In this document: piece after piece, positions 38,472-49,131 of the stretch
How positions within the stretch are numbered: position 1 is the stretch's first letter
How the letters are laid out: every line of letters starts with the position of its first letter
Source of the DNA: Saccharomycopsis phalli
Taxonomy: Eukaryota; Ascomycota; Saccharomycetes; Ascoideales; Saccharomycopsidaceae
Assembly: GCA_020342235.1 (NCBI GenBank)
Contig: CP073215.1
Span: forward strand, 124,001-188,000
Direction of reading: 5' to 3'
DNA length: 64,000 nucleotides
Made by a program: the position numbers and the translations under genes
The notes under the pieces: generated by a model
Seen by the model: only the letters and a program-made list of their open reading frames with translations
Told to the model about the DNA's origin: nothing
Database searches by the model: none

Positions 38472-39653
38472 TCACCTCTGCGGAACCTTTCCCCGGCCGT
38501 ATCCATCAACTGCATAATAATCCATTGGATAATACTCCTCAAACCGCTGGTCGTGTCCAAGCGTCACCATGAGCTCATAGGGGGTGAGAAGTGGCTTGTT
38601 GAACGCATACCCCCAGTCGATGCTGAGCCGCGGACAAGCAACCTGCACAAAGCAGTCAATGTCGTCAAACATGGCGAGTTTCTGCGGGAATATCTCCGAG
38701 AGCACCACCTGGACCACCAGTTTGCCATGCAGCAAAAGCGTGGCGACAATGTTCAGCACCGTCTGGGAGTTGCCCTGCCTGCCAAGCGCCCCAAGAATCA
38801 CCGCAAACTTTTGCGCACCCCCGGCAACCGAAATCGCCTGACTGCGTATTTCCTGTAACTGCGCAAAGTCGTAGCGCTCGCGCGTGAACCGCCGCGAGTA
38901 CGGGTCGTACCGGAAGCTCGGAATCGTCGGATTGTGGATCATGCTGCTCTCCAAGTGGAACCGGCCGTCGCCAATGTACACCATGGCGTCCACCTTGTCG
39001 GCATCGAGCCGGGTCAGAGTGCAGCCAAGCACCTCGCCCTTTGAAAGTGGGGCGATTTGGGGCGTAATGAGGTCAAGCGACTGCATGCTGGCCTTGCATT
39101 GGTGGAGTGCCGGATTGAACTGAATCGTGCCAAAGAGAGCGACCCGGGACCCGGGCTCGAAATTCTTCTCGAGGGTGTTGTGCAAGTGCTGCATGTCAAT
39201 GGCGATGGTGACAAACACATACAACACCTTGATTTGCGTCACGTCGACGGGCACAAGGCACGAGTGTGCATAGTGCACAATGTAGTCACACCCAAGGGTC
39301 CGTGCAGTGTAGTCGTCAATACAGCATGCGCCATACGACACGTCGCCCATGATGACAACCTCGCACAGGCAGAAACTCTCAATGATGTCGGCAAGAATCG
39401 GCGCATACACCAAAAGTCCCTCGGGCATTTGCAACGCCGCGCGCGACGCATTGTTTTTCCGGAGGTTCCACACGGTCTTGTGCACCTCGAAGTTGTAGTT
39501 GGACGGAAGAAGCCCAATCGCGCGATTGAGATCCTTGTCGTCTAATATCTCGGGAGGAATGTGGGTAACTAGTCGGGAAGAGCCCGAGGCCTTTTTCACT
39601 AGCGCCAGACCATTGCCAGAGATCTTCTTTGTCCCGGCAAACCGTCGCTTCAT
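38472..39653 (-). CDS. DPH1: DPH1, diphthamide biosynthesis radical enzyme subunit
   Basis: A 393-residue Dph1/Dph2-family protein. Three conserved cysteine regions that ligate the [4Fe-4S] cluster are visible: YGACCIDD (C110/C111), EVLGCTLTRLD (C211) and VQVACPRLSIDWG (C340). LQMPEGLLVYAP, YIVHYAHSCLVPVD and YIGDGRFHLES are strong family blocks. With Dph2 it transfers the aminocarboxypropyl group of S-adenosylmethionine to the target His of elongation factor 2, the first step of diphthamide synthesis, in the cytosol. Ligand-rich blocks identify it as Dph1, not Dph2. The promoter contains long homopolymers. Confidence 0.94.
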   Translation of the reverse strand: MKRRFAGTKKISGNGLALVKKASGSSRLVTHIPPEILDDKDLNRAIGLLPSNYNFEVHKTVWNLRKNNASRAALQMPEGLLVYAPILADIIESFCLCEVVIMGDVSYGACCIDDYTARTLGCDYIVHYAHSCLVPVDVTQIKVLYVFVTIAIDMQHLHNTLEKNFEPGSRVALFGTIQFNPALHQCKASMQSLDLITPQIAPLSKGEVLGCTLTRLDADKVDAMVYIGDGRFHLESSMIHNPTIPSFRYDPYSRRFTRERYDFAQLQEIRSQAISVAGGAQKFAVILGALGRQGNSQTVLNIVATLLLHGKLVVQVVLSEIFPQKLAMFDDIDCFVQVACPRLSIDWGYAFNKPLLTPYELMVTLGHDQRFEEYYPMDYYAVDGYGRGKVPQR

Positions 39654-39695
39654 TTTGGGAAAAAAGTTTTTTCTTTGGAGCCCTGCTCTTGACTA

Positions 39696-39792
39696 TTTTT
39701 TTTTTTTTTTTTTTTTTTTTGGCCTGCTTCTCTTGTCTCTTACAAAAAAAAAAAAAAAAAAAAAAGCAACCATGCACACCCCCCCCCCCCCC
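39696..39792. repeat. Homopolymer cluster T25, A22 and C14 in the DPH1 divergent promoter
   Basis: A run of 25 T at 39696-39720, 22 A at 39744-39765 and 14 C at 39779-39792. Poly(dA:dT) tracts are known to exclude nucleosomes. A T run facing one gene and an A run facing the other would place a depleted region in the middle. Run lengths are prone to sequencing error. Confidence 0.85.
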
Positions 39793-39949
39793 ATCCACCT
39801 CCCCATGCACACCCTTCCTTCAGCGGCGGGCGGCCTGTTAGATGCTGTGCTGCGACGTGCGGCGGCAGTATCGACTGATATCTCTTTGTGGCTTCAATTC
39901 CAGAAACAAGAGTTATATAAGCACTACGTCTCTCTTGATTGAAATACAA

Positions 39950-41107
39950 ATGTCACAATTCAATCCTGTTAATGAACCGTTTTGGGAGTACCGGTTTGAG
40001 GCGCCGCTTCCAGACTACAACGACCTCACGAGCTATGCCCTGGCATTTGCTAGCCTTCCACAGGACCCTTATGGCTACACGGAAACATATCTCCCACCGT
40101 TCCAGCCAACCTACACGTATCGATTCCCATACGACTCGAGGCGGGTGTCTGTGGATACGGTGAAGGACGAGTACTACTTGATGCCACCAGAGGAGCCGGG
40201 CAATGTACCCGGGGCTAAACTGCGGAGCTTATCTAATGTCTCAGATCCGCTGGTGGTGTTTGCCAGGTACCAGGAGCGGCTCTCCAACAGCGCGCAAGTG
40301 CGACTTGTACGCACGAATACGCTACCAAAGAGCGAAACCACACGGAGCTTTGTGGCCATGGACATGAAGAACACCTTGTACTTCAACTTTGACTACCCGG
40401 CAATTGGCATCCGCCAGGTGAAACCGATTGACGCAGTGGCGCAGGGATGGACGGGTTACGACAAATACGCCCTGAAGCGGCGGCTAGTGTTGTTTCACTG
40501 GAACTTTGTGCTCCGCAAGCCGGTGTATGCCGATGGCGGCAGACAGGTGGAGTATATTCGGGCGGAGTTGGTGTTGGACTACGAGGTGATTTCTCAGGAC
40601 GAGTACCGCGAGTTGTTTGAGGAGAGTCTGGGCGTGCGGCTGGAGCGCATTGGCTATCTCGAGTCGGTATTGGGCCGGTGCAAGTCGTTTTGCATCATCT
40701 CGTGCTTGTACTGGGAGGCCACGGGCCAGTGCTACTTGACGCTGGTGGATCTCTTGTTTCTCTTGGACAAGTTGAGTGGGCGGACGTCGAATTTCACGAA
40801 CCAGCAAATGACGATGAACGGGCAGGGCCGGTTCCGGGGGAAACAGAGCGGTCATAGTGTGCGGGGGATTGACTTTAAGGAGATTAACCGGATTCGGCGG
40901 AACTTGTTGAACTTTAAGCTGCTCACGTTGGGCAAGATGGACGATTTGGAGGATCCGAGTGAGTTTGATTTTTTCCAGACGATTATGCGGTTTGAGAATC
41001 CCAAGCCGCGGAAGATTGAGAAGAAGTTGAAGGTGTATGAGTGGAGTGTGCTAGGCAAGGCGTTGGAGAAGATAATAAAGAAGTATTGTTTAGATTTAAG
41101 TAGGTAA
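39950..41107 (+). CDS. Putative Medusa-type (DUF7082) transcriptional regulator
   Basis: A 385-residue protein. The C-terminal part reads RIRRNLLNFKLLTLGKM, then FFQTIMRFENPKPRKIEKKL, then KVYEWSVLGKALEKIIKKY, which I match from memory to the C-terminal domain of fungal Medusa-type developmental regulators (RRNLE...PKPRNIEKD.KVFPW..L..ALKKII.KY). The N-terminal half is rich in Pro, Tyr and Phe and is not recognised. The start at 39950 (MSQFNPV) is preferred to the open upstream ATG at 39842, since a TATATAA lies at about 39913-39919 between the two. DNA binding and target genes are unknown. Confidence 0.55.
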   Translation: MSQFNPVNEPFWEYRFEAPLPDYNDLTSYALAFASLPQDPYGYTETYLPPFQPTYTYRFPYDSRRVSVDTVKDEYYLMPPEEPGNVPGAKLRSLSNVSDPLVVFARYQERLSNSAQVRLVRTNTLPKSETTRSFVAMDMKNTLYFNFDYPAIGIRQVKPIDAVAQGWTGYDKYALKRRLVLFHWNFVLRKPVYADGGRQVEYIRAELVLDYEVISQDEYRELFEESLGVRLERIGYLESVLGRCKSFCIISCLYWEATGQCYLTLVDLLFLLDKLSGRTSNFTNQQMTMNGQGRFRGKQSGHSVRGIDFKEINRIRRNLLNFKLLTLGKMDDLEDPSEFDFFQTIMRFENPKPRKIEKKLKVYEWSVLGKALEKIIKKYCLDLSR

Positions 41108-41689
41108 TGAGTAATGGGCTGGGCAAATGTAGAGGGAAAGTATGGAGGGAGAATTAGAAAAGTGATGCAAGAGGATGAGATTAGAAGAGTGATGAAAGAG
41201 GATGATTAGAAGAGTGATGAAAGAGGATGATTAGAAGAGTGATGAAAGAGGATGAGAGGCTTAGAAAAGTGATGCAAGAGGATGAAAGGATTAGAAGAGT
41301 GATGCAAGAATATATTACAATGGACGGGTATTGTGGTGGTTATTGTAAATGGCAAGTCTATTTGGATTGTGAATGATAAAGTCTATTTGGATTGATTATA
41401 AATTGCCAAGTCTATTTGGATTGATTGTAAATTGCCAAGACCATGTGAATTGCCAATTGTAAATCACCTATAAATTGACTTACGAATAGTCTATAAACTG
41501 ATGTACGAATTGCCTATTACGTATTGCCCATTGTCTATCATCTACTGTCCATCTATTGTCTATTACCTCGTGTATCATCAATTGTTTATTGCTCATCTAT
41601 AATATATTGTCTATTACCTCACACATTGTTAACTCCATTGTTAACTCCATTGTTATTCCAACGTCTCGTACCCAAATTGTCCCATCCGC
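41108..41689. repeat. Tandem arrays downstream of the DUF7082 gene
   Basis: Units of 25 bp (ttagaagagtgatgaaagag plus gatga) at about 41150-41310, followed by units of about 25 bp containing aagtctatttggattg at about 41345-41450. Unrelated to each other. No gene. Confidence 0.8.
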
Positions 41690-42830
41690 TATACACCATG
41701 TCACCTGACCCTTCACACCAGAATACGACTCTTGATCCAGGTTTACGTGAAATTCCCGCCATCCCGCTATTTCCAGGGTTCGGATATATAACGTCGACTT
41801 CGGTAGGTACTCAAGGACAATGCACAAGAGCCCAGCTAAAAAATGGGTCAAGAACCCCAAACCAGTGGTGAAAACCCCAACAATTTACCAGCCACTGACA
41901 AAATTCCTTGCCCCATCACCGCCAATACTTCCAAACAACTTTCCTGGGCTCTTGTAGCACCAATGGACGTTTTCGGTCCTCGACATTGTACCCTATTCTT
42001 CTATATGCTGTGGCAGGCTGCAGTGGTGGGGGTTCCCTGCTTCTATGCGCGTGCCAATTGCGAACAATAAGGGAATTTTTTTAGCACATTTTTCCCAACA
42101 CCGTACCATGAGATGCGGCATGTGAGATGAAATGTAGCCCGGGCTATATGCCCGCGAGGATATCGCCAACGGCGAAATGCGAGTATAAATCACAGTGTAT
42201 CCCAGCAGCAAATGCGGGTATAATCGCTGTGTATCCCAACGGCGCGTATGTCCCCATGGGCGTTGTCTGGGAGTGGACAGGGCTGCGGACTTTGGTCGGG
42301 GTAATGTGTACACGTCATTTGTCAGGGTGACGTTACTGTTTGATTGGAGGCACTAAGAGCACGAGGCTACAGCAATCAGCAAATATCGCACTACCTTGTA
42401 CAGTCATGTAGTAGAATGGCGGGCTTAAAATTAGCCGGCAGGCAAGGTTGACATGAGGCATCCCCATTGGGCCTAGCGTCATGAGAGGCGCGCGCTAGGC
42501 CCGACTGGTACACTCCCGTGACATGCAGGCCGGTTTTTCCAGAGTGGACATGCAATCTCTCATCTTGCCAGACTAGACTGACACTTGCACAAACACCCTG
42601 CACCCGGGCTGCATGGTTGGTCTCTGTAATGTCTCATGCACCAAGGAGAGATCACCCATTGATGCATGTCAGCAAACGCGTGGAAGCCCATGCATACACA
42701 GCAAAACCCGTGGACAAGGGTACAGAAGATTACTCTGCCAAATGGGACAAGGCCCTTGCCGGTTCCGGTGCAGTGGGTTGGCCTTGACTCGTTTGGGACT
42801 TTTTCTGTGCTTGGTGGATAATTGGAGGAG
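41690..42830. other. GC-richer, ORF-poor block in a 3.3-kb convergent gap; possible ncRNA locus
   Basis: This block has higher GC than the surrounding spacer and no credible ORF. It contains a 10-bp perfect stem with a 14-nt loop (gggcctagcg 42469-42478 and cgctaggccc 42493-42502), two direct copies of a segment of about 40 bp at about 42176-42245 (shared gtgtatccca), and a TATATAA at about 41791. I could not match it to U1, U2, U3, U6, 5S or SRP RNA by eye. RNase P RNA, telomerase RNA or a decayed gene remain open. Confidence 0.3.
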
Positions 42831-44388
42831 CAGTGTAGGGTGATTTCCAGTGGTTTATACAGTGTAGTTGGTATGAGGTGGGAGGTGGGATGTTTTGGGT
42901 GTGTTGACACAATTTTCACGTGTTGCAATTTGGTGGTGTTGTAGTTTGATTGATATCGATTGTGTGTTGGTTAAATATGAATTATCTTGACTTGAAAATA
43001 TCACTTAGTCACCTCTTGAAATGTATTGTTTTGATCATTTGACCAAACCACTTGACCAAACCACTTGACCAAACTACTTGACCATCTCAAATCTTCCATC
43101 CATGTCATCTTCACCCCAAACTCGTACCTCAGTCCTCAGTCATTTATTCTCAGTCATTTTCACCATTGAAACTGCATTGGTCTTTACAGCCTACTCTCAT
43201 TACAACACTATAACCACATTAGTTTTCACATACATTTGCAAAATCCAACCAGTTTATTTTATCTCAGTCCATTCTACTTTATATACTCATTCCTCTACAT
43301 GTCCACACACTCACATTCATTCCTCTACATGTCCACATCACTCACGTTCATTTCTCTACACACTCATTTCTCTACACATCCACTCCTCAACACATCCACT
43401 CCTCAACATGTCTTTCCTCCACATATCCACCCCACCAATCCACTTCACCAATCCATTACATCGTCTAACATCACTCAGAAGCACAAAAATTGCACAACTC
43501 TGCCTCGAGCGACTTGTCAAGCATCGGATGTAATGTAGCCGAGGGTCGATCACCATGTACGCAAGTGTCCGTATTGGTTAGTATATTGCTTCCATTTATA
43601 GCACCTGATTTGCGTTGGGCAATTGTATATTATGTGAATTTATCAAAGTCGCCTGACTGTGTACGTAGGTTGTTCCATGGCCACGGAAGAATTGCCTATG
43701 TTATACGATCCCCATGTATTCTCATTGAGCCTGGTTGAGTCTCATCTTTACAAGTCTCATTGATCCTCATTGATCCTCATTGATCTTCATCGATCTTCAT
43801 CGAGCCTCATCTTTACGAGCCTCATTGATCCTCATTGAGTCTCATCTCATAATACCCATCCTATGAGCCTCATATATCCTCACCTCACAATATCCATTTA
43901 CGATTTTCATCTCACACCCTACTACACCGCAGATATATTGCCGAATCAACCACTGTGGTCGTCAGCACTAAATTATACTATATGCAAAACTGCCAGCAAC
44001 CCTTGCCAAGATACATCCATTCACACTACAGCATAATCGTCATTTGTATTGCTCACCAATACAATCAAAAGCTAAACAGTAACCAGAAAACATGTTTAGC
44101 ACGCTCGACAATATTCACCGGAGCACAGTAATTTTGTCAATTGTTAAGTCCGTTGGTCTGTAACACAAGGCTGCAAGTTTGTATTCACAACTGACGAGTG
44201 GTATTCACATTTGACGAGCGGTATTCACATCTGATACGCAGTATTCACAACTGTCAAGTCCATTGTCTCCATGAGGTACATTACTTAATAGATACAACAT
44301 TCAACAGACTATCCCACCTTGGAATCGTACAACCCAGCTTATCAACATCTCATAACATTTCACTAACATCTCATCAACGCCTCACCAC
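42831..44388. repeat. Several tandem arrays before the GUP1 3' end
   Basis: A 14-bp unit cttgaccaaaccac at about 43040-43085; units containing ctacatgtccacacactcac at about 43285-43415; units of 10-20 bp containing cctcattgatcctcattgat at about 43740-43870; and gtattcacaactgacgagtg-type units at about 44175-44255. No supported gene. Confidence 0.75.
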
Positions 44389-46008
44389 CTAACACCTCAA
44401 ATCAATTCCCCGTCTCTTCTCGCCTTCCCGCTTCTCATACATTATCTGTACCCCGACAAACAAACACCCGCTACACACTACAAAAAATAACCACCCGTCC
44501 CCCGTCATAAATAATCGCTCCAAAAGCTTCATTGTACCGTCGTGCCCTAGACAGAAACCATACAAATTCGCCACCATCATGAGCCAGATATTTGCCACTG
44601 ACCCCACCCCGCAAATATGCCGGTAGTATGTCTCGTCCTTGAACCGACGCGCGTAGCTCGACAAGGCAATCTCAGGCACAAGGAAAAGCACAATGAGCCA
44701 CCCCCAGATCAACAACTTGAACTCAATGTCGTGCCAGATGGCCACAAAGCTAAACACCGCCAACGACGTGAGAAGCCGGTTCCCAGAACCTCCAAGCGGC
44801 ACGTAAATGTACCGGATGACCCACCGGTTGAAGCTCCGGTGCCATGCTCTCCAGAAAGAGAGTGGGGAAAAGTTGTTGTCCATACACCGGATCATGTTTT
44901 CCGGTGGGTCGATGCCGTCGGCTAGAGCCCATAGCCGGAAAAAACGCCAGGGAATGAGCAACTTCAACCAGATGACGTTCAAGTTGAAGAGGCCAATCAT
45001 CGAGATCTGGAACGGCGTGTAGTTGTCATAGAGCCGCATCTTGGCAATCGCAACCACATACATAAAGTGGAGCACGGTTTCCATCGTCAAAAGACACACC
45101 ACGAATCGAAGAGCGTACATTTTCAAGTCGACGCTCCGCAACGGCTTTCGTGTCTGGTAGAGATAATCGTTGAACGTGATGATTGGCCCCGCGAGAAATA
45201 GCGGCGTATAGAGAAGGTACCCCATGTAGTTGACAAGATTGTACTCCAGAACGTCCCACTTGAACTCCTGTCTTTCCCGATCGCTGATGTCGTCCCTCGC
45301 AACGTCGCACGGCTCTTCGGGGGCCGAAACTCGCGTCACAAAGTCCAGGTTGTATGAGATGATCCGGAGCACACTGAAGTTGAAAAACACGTCCCACCGC
45401 CGAATAATCCCCGAGAAATCGTCCAACCCAGGCACCAAATGATCAAAAAGCCGGTAGTCGCGGTACCTGTCGTTCACAAATAGCGCAGCAATCAAGTATA
45501 CAAAGAGAAACGTCTTGGCATATGTCGGCTGGTGCCGCAACTTTCGCGTCACCAAGTAGCACACGCCCATGTGAAAAACAACCTTGAGCGAGTTGATTCC
45601 ATGAGCAGCAACCAAGAAAATCGCGCCAAACACCATATCAAACCACACATTGAGCCCTAGCGCGTCTTTTCCTAGTCCCTGCACCACGGCCCGCTTCAAA
45701 AACACATGTCCCGTCGCCAAGAGCACAAGAAGCGCGAAATTGTTGCGGAAAAAACCGTACTGCATGTCGGAGTTGTCGACCTTTCTTCCAAACATCCATC
45801 CATCGCTCAACAAGTGCTCATATTGGGCGTAGTTTGGATGGCTAGGCTGCGAAATGTCAATGCCCTGTTTGAACATGAGCGGCACGACAATCACAAATAT
45901 AACCAAATAGATGCGGAACTCGGTGGTTCCCCATAGTGAGTTTGCGCCGGAGACTTTTTTATTTGCCCGGATCCGCGTATCAAGAGCCTCTAAAGAGAAG
46001 AACAGCAT
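44389..46008 (-). CDS. GUP1: GUP1, ER membrane MBOAT acyltransferase (GPI-anchor remodelling)
   Basis: A 539-residue polytopic membrane protein, close to Saccharomyces Gup1 (560 aa). Near-identical blocks: HPNYAQYEHLLSDGWMFGRK followed by VDNSD, WDVFFNFSVLRIISYNLDF, TPLFLAGPIITFNDYLYQ, TPFQISMIGLFNLN, DNNFSPLSFWRAWHRSFNRW and the catalytic His426 in AIWHDIEFKLL. Gup1 re-acylates the lyso-GPI anchor with a very long chain fatty acid in the ER and affects glycerol phenotypes. The start at 46008 (MLFFSLEALDTRI) aligns with the Gup1 N-terminus; the open upstream frame is low-complexity. The paralogue GUP2 is the alternative name. Confidence 0.93.
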   Translation of the reverse strand: MLFFSLEALDTRIRANKKVSGANSLWGTTEFRIYLVIFVIVVPLMFKQGIDISQPSHPNYAQYEHLLSDGWMFGRKVDNSDMQYGFFRNNFALLVLLATGHVFLKRAVVQGLGKDALGLNVWFDMVFGAIFLVAAHGINSLKVVFHMGVCYLVTRKLRHQPTYAKTFLFVYLIAALFVNDRYRDYRLFDHLVPGLDDFSGIIRRWDVFFNFSVLRIISYNLDFVTRVSAPEEPCDVARDDISDRERQEFKWDVLEYNLVNYMGYLLYTPLFLAGPIITFNDYLYQTRKPLRSVDLKMYALRFVVCLLTMETVLHFMYVVAIAKMRLYDNYTPFQISMIGLFNLNVIWLKLLIPWRFFRLWALADGIDPPENMIRCMDNNFSPLSFWRAWHRSFNRWVIRYIYVPLGGSGNRLLTSLAVFSFVAIWHDIEFKLLIWGWLIVLFLVPEIALSSYARRFKDETYYRHICGVGSVANIWLMMVANLYGFCLGHDGTMKLLERLFMTGDGWLFFVVCSGCLFVGVQIMYEKREGEKRRGIDLRC

Positions 46009-47104
46009 GGTTAATGGTGACGCACAATTGGTTTGGTGATGATGGTTATGGGCGATGGGGTGAACTGGATGACATGGGGACGAGAACTGAGGTACTGAAT
46101 AATTGGAGATGATTGTAATAATTGAGAATAAGCAGCTGTATAAGATTGTAATAGGCAGAGAATAATAGGCCGTCAATTGTAAATAATCTGTTTGGTGGGT
46201 TATCAAGAATTTGGCTCCTGAATAAATACTGGTGATGATAAGTCGTCAAGTGGATGGTAAATAACCTGTTTAGTGGATTGTAAATAATTCATCAAGTGGA
46301 TTGATTATAAATATGACCATGTTGGTGAAATAATAAACGTCCCTCGGTGAAAATTATAAATTATACTTGTGAAATTACACATGTCCGTTGGTAAATTAGA
46401 AACGTCCGTTGGCGAAAATTAGAAACGACCATTGATGAAATTACAAATTATACTTGTGAAATTATAAATCATACTTGTGAAATTACAAATTATACTTGTG
46501 AATTATAAATCTTGTGAAATTTTAAACGTCCATGGATAAATCACAAGTCATACTTGGTGAATTTTAAACACCCATTGGTAAATTATACTTCCAACCATTG
46601 TTGGATTAATCATACTCATCATTAAATCGCCATGACCGTCACAACAGTTGAACCAAATTTAACCAATACAAAAAATTACTTCACACCTTCAATTAATCCT
46701 CCTCAACTATCCACTTGCCATTCTTTGCAATGATTCGTCCCAATTTACGAACATTTCCGGTCATTCAACAAACACATCCAACTGCCACGCCAATTCCAAT
46801 TACAACTAGCTGCTTGTATCCTACTGAACATGGCATTGTCACACACCAACACAAATTTCACAGATATTGCTGTTAACTTGTTCAGCACCACTCTCGATTA
46901 TCTTACTACAATTGTCTAGAATAGCAAACTATAAAGTCTAAATTTCAAACTGCATATACCCAACTAGAAGCACAGCTACGTCCATCAACCGGATATAAAG
47001 TTTAATGGCCCAGATTTCTTGGCACATCTATTAAATGACCCCGAGCTCCGAATGGCCATAGCCCCATCTGATACTGAGCCAATCACATCTAGATTAAGCT
47101 ATTT
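46009..47104. repeat. GUP1 upstream region with degenerate 20-25-bp repeats
   Basis: From about 46240 to 46570, units containing aaattataaatcatacttgt and cgtccattggtgaaatt are repeated more than ten times with much drift. The next 530 bp shows nothing I can name. Confidence 0.7.
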
Positions 47105-47440
47105 CCGGTGTCTAAGTATTCATGTCGCCTGATAAGATGAACCTATTACTTGTGTCCAAGTATTCATGTCGTTTGACAAGATAAACTTATTTCTAGTGCC
47201 TAAATATTTCATGTCGCCTGAAAAGATAAACTTAATTCTAGTGTCTAAATTTTTCATGCCGCTTCAGAAGATAAACTTGTTTCTAGTGTCAAAGTATTCA
47301 TGTCGCCTGAAAAATTAAACTTAATTCTAGTGTCTAAATATTCATGTCGCCTGAATAAAACAAACTTAATTCTAGTGCCTAAATATTCATATCGCCTGAG
47401 AAAATAAACTCATTTCTAGTGTCAAAGTATTCATATCGCC
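47105..47440. repeat. 44-bp tandem array, eight copies
   Basis: Eight units of 44-45 bp, each with gtgtctaaatattcatgtcg followed by cctgaaaagataaacttaat and tcta. Copies differ at several sites. It is the longest unit in the window and ends 60 bp from the LRR gene's stop codon. Confidence 0.88.
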
Positions 47441-47499
47441 TGATCCACCAGAACCATCTTGACTACATTGACTCGAGTTACATGACATTCACTACTTGT

Positions 47500-49131
47500 T
47501 CAGTCGCATATTCTCCCAAAACGATCTGGGCAATACAACTGGTTTACTACAATATTCTTCTCGTATCTCCGGCTCATGTAGATGGGGCCTGTCCCGTAAT
47601 AGTACGCCATCCTCAACGTACAGTTGTCGCACTTCATTGATAGTGGACCATACGGATCAAATCCAAGCGTGATTTTCACCAGCGGAAACTTGTCTGCTAT
47701 CTCGGTGATCCACTCCACTGAGGCCCGCACAATGGATATCGTAAAGTCGATCATTTCAATGCAGCTAAACGACGTAAAGTTTCTACTCGAAGTCAAGCTG
47801 TTTTCCTGGTACAACAACATCCTCAAGCGACCCAACCGGCTGAAATCAGGCATTTCCTCAAGGCAGGTGCGGCTCAAGTTCAACGCTTCAAGGTTTTCCA
47901 TGCCAGAAAAGTTAATGTAGTGCAACTCGGTGTTGGAGAGGTCCAACGACTTGAGCGACCCATAGCCCAGAGGAACGCATACCGATTGAAAGAGATTTCC
48001 AGTCAAGCTGATTTCCTTCAACTGGGAGTTCCATAAAACTGGGAGTTCCTCCATGCTACTCTGGGTCAAGTCCAAGTACTCTGGGTTCATGTCGTGTTGG
48101 TTTTTCCAAAGCGTGAGACACAATCGCTTGAGAAGCCCAAACTGGCTCAAGTTCATTTGTGGCAACGGGGCTCTGTGTCCGCTGATTCTCAACTCAGTTG
48201 CGCTCGAAAATCCAGTGTAGTCGCATCCTTGGTACGACTTGAATTCGAGCGAGACGCACTTCACGCTAGGAAGCTCGAATTTCGGCGACTCAGGTTGCCA
48301 GACGCATTTGTATTGCCGGAAATGGAATCGTCTCACACTTGGGCAAATGATCTTTGCAAACAGATGCAACCAGTTCAGCCCAGAGATCTCCAAATGGTGC
48401 AAATTGTCGAACCACAATGTGATTTCGCTCGCTTCTGTACGGCATGGTGGAGGATATATTGACAACCGCGTCAAAAACGGACTGTTTTGTAGCCGGATCA
48501 TCAAGCTTGGCGACCAGAAACAATGCACCGACTTTAATCGCATCACACTGACGTTGATGAACGTTGGTACATGGTCCAGTCCACACTTGTGGTGCGGGTA
48601 CTGGATCACTTTGAGATGCTCCAAAGAGGCGAATTCAATAGCATCAAAATTTTCCTTTGTGGCCATGTCCACGTTGAACAAGTCGACAAGTGCAAGACTG
48701 CGCGTGTGTGTAAAGTGCCGTTGGTTTTTTTGCAATGCTGGTTTCACATCCATGGAATATGTCAAGGAAGACAATTTTCCTGCCCTTGCATTGTATGAGT
48801 TTAGGAGTTTCAGCACAGTGATTGAGACGTCTCCTTCCAAAATAGAGTTGCCCAGAAACTCGATTCGATTAAATAGACAGCTGCTCAAGAAGTGGTACCA
48901 GGTAGCGTGTGCATCTAACTGGTTTTTTGCTTCATCAAGAACACAAAATGTTTGCTTGGCTGCTTGGTAGGAAAGACACTCGCAAATATATTCAATCACT
49001 GGTAGCGGAACATCTACCAAGAAGGTTTTCTTTGATTTGAACTTCTTTGATAAACATTTGACGAGCCGCGACTTGAGATTACGACATTGGTGGTAATGGG
49101 TATTGGACCAGTTTTTAAGCTTGGAAAGCAT
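47500..49131 (-). CDS. F-box-like leucine-rich-repeat protein, unknown function
   Basis: A 543-residue protein. A basic N-terminus (residues 1-35) precedes a segment VDVPLPVIEYICECLSYQAA that resembles a degenerate F-box. Irregular leucine-rich repeats run over about 150-520, clearest at SLKSLDLSNTELHYINFSGM, ENLEALNLSRTCLEEMPDFS and LGRLRMLLYQENSL. Such proteins form expanded, fast-evolving families in CUG-Ser-clade yeasts and may be SCF ubiquitin-ligase substrate receptors. I cannot name an orthologue, and the F-box is weak. The start at 49131 is the only ATG before the F-box. Confidence 0.65.
   Translation of the reverse strand: MLSKLKNWSNTHYHQCRNLKSRLVKCLSKKFKSKKTFLVDVPLPVIEYICECLSYQAAKQTFCVLDEAKNQLDAHATWYHFLSSCLFNRIEFLGNSILEGDVSITVLKLLNSYNARAGKLSSLTYSMDVKPALQKNQRHFTHTRSLALVDLFNVDMATKENFDAIEFASLEHLKVIQYPHHKCGLDHVPTFINVSVMRLKSVHCFWSPSLMIRLQNSPFLTRLSIYPPPCRTEASEITLWFDNLHHLEISGLNWLHLFAKIICPSVRRFHFRQYKCVWQPESPKFELPSVKCVSLEFKSYQGCDYTGFSSATELRISGHRAPLPQMNLSQFGLLKRLCLTLWKNQHDMNPEYLDLTQSSMEELPVLWNSQLKEISLTGNLFQSVCVPLGYGSLKSLDLSNTELHYINFSGMENLEALNLSRTCLEEMPDFSRLGRLRMLLYQENSLTSSRNFTSFSCIEMIDFTISIVRASVEWITEIADKFPLVKITLGFDPYGPLSMKCDNCTLRMAYYYGTGPIYMSRRYEKNIVVNQLYCPDRFGRICD

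Noticed and set aside
47105-47440. CRISPR-like array
   Set aside because: Repeats are contiguous, without unique spacers, in a eukaryotic genome; an ordinary minisatellite.
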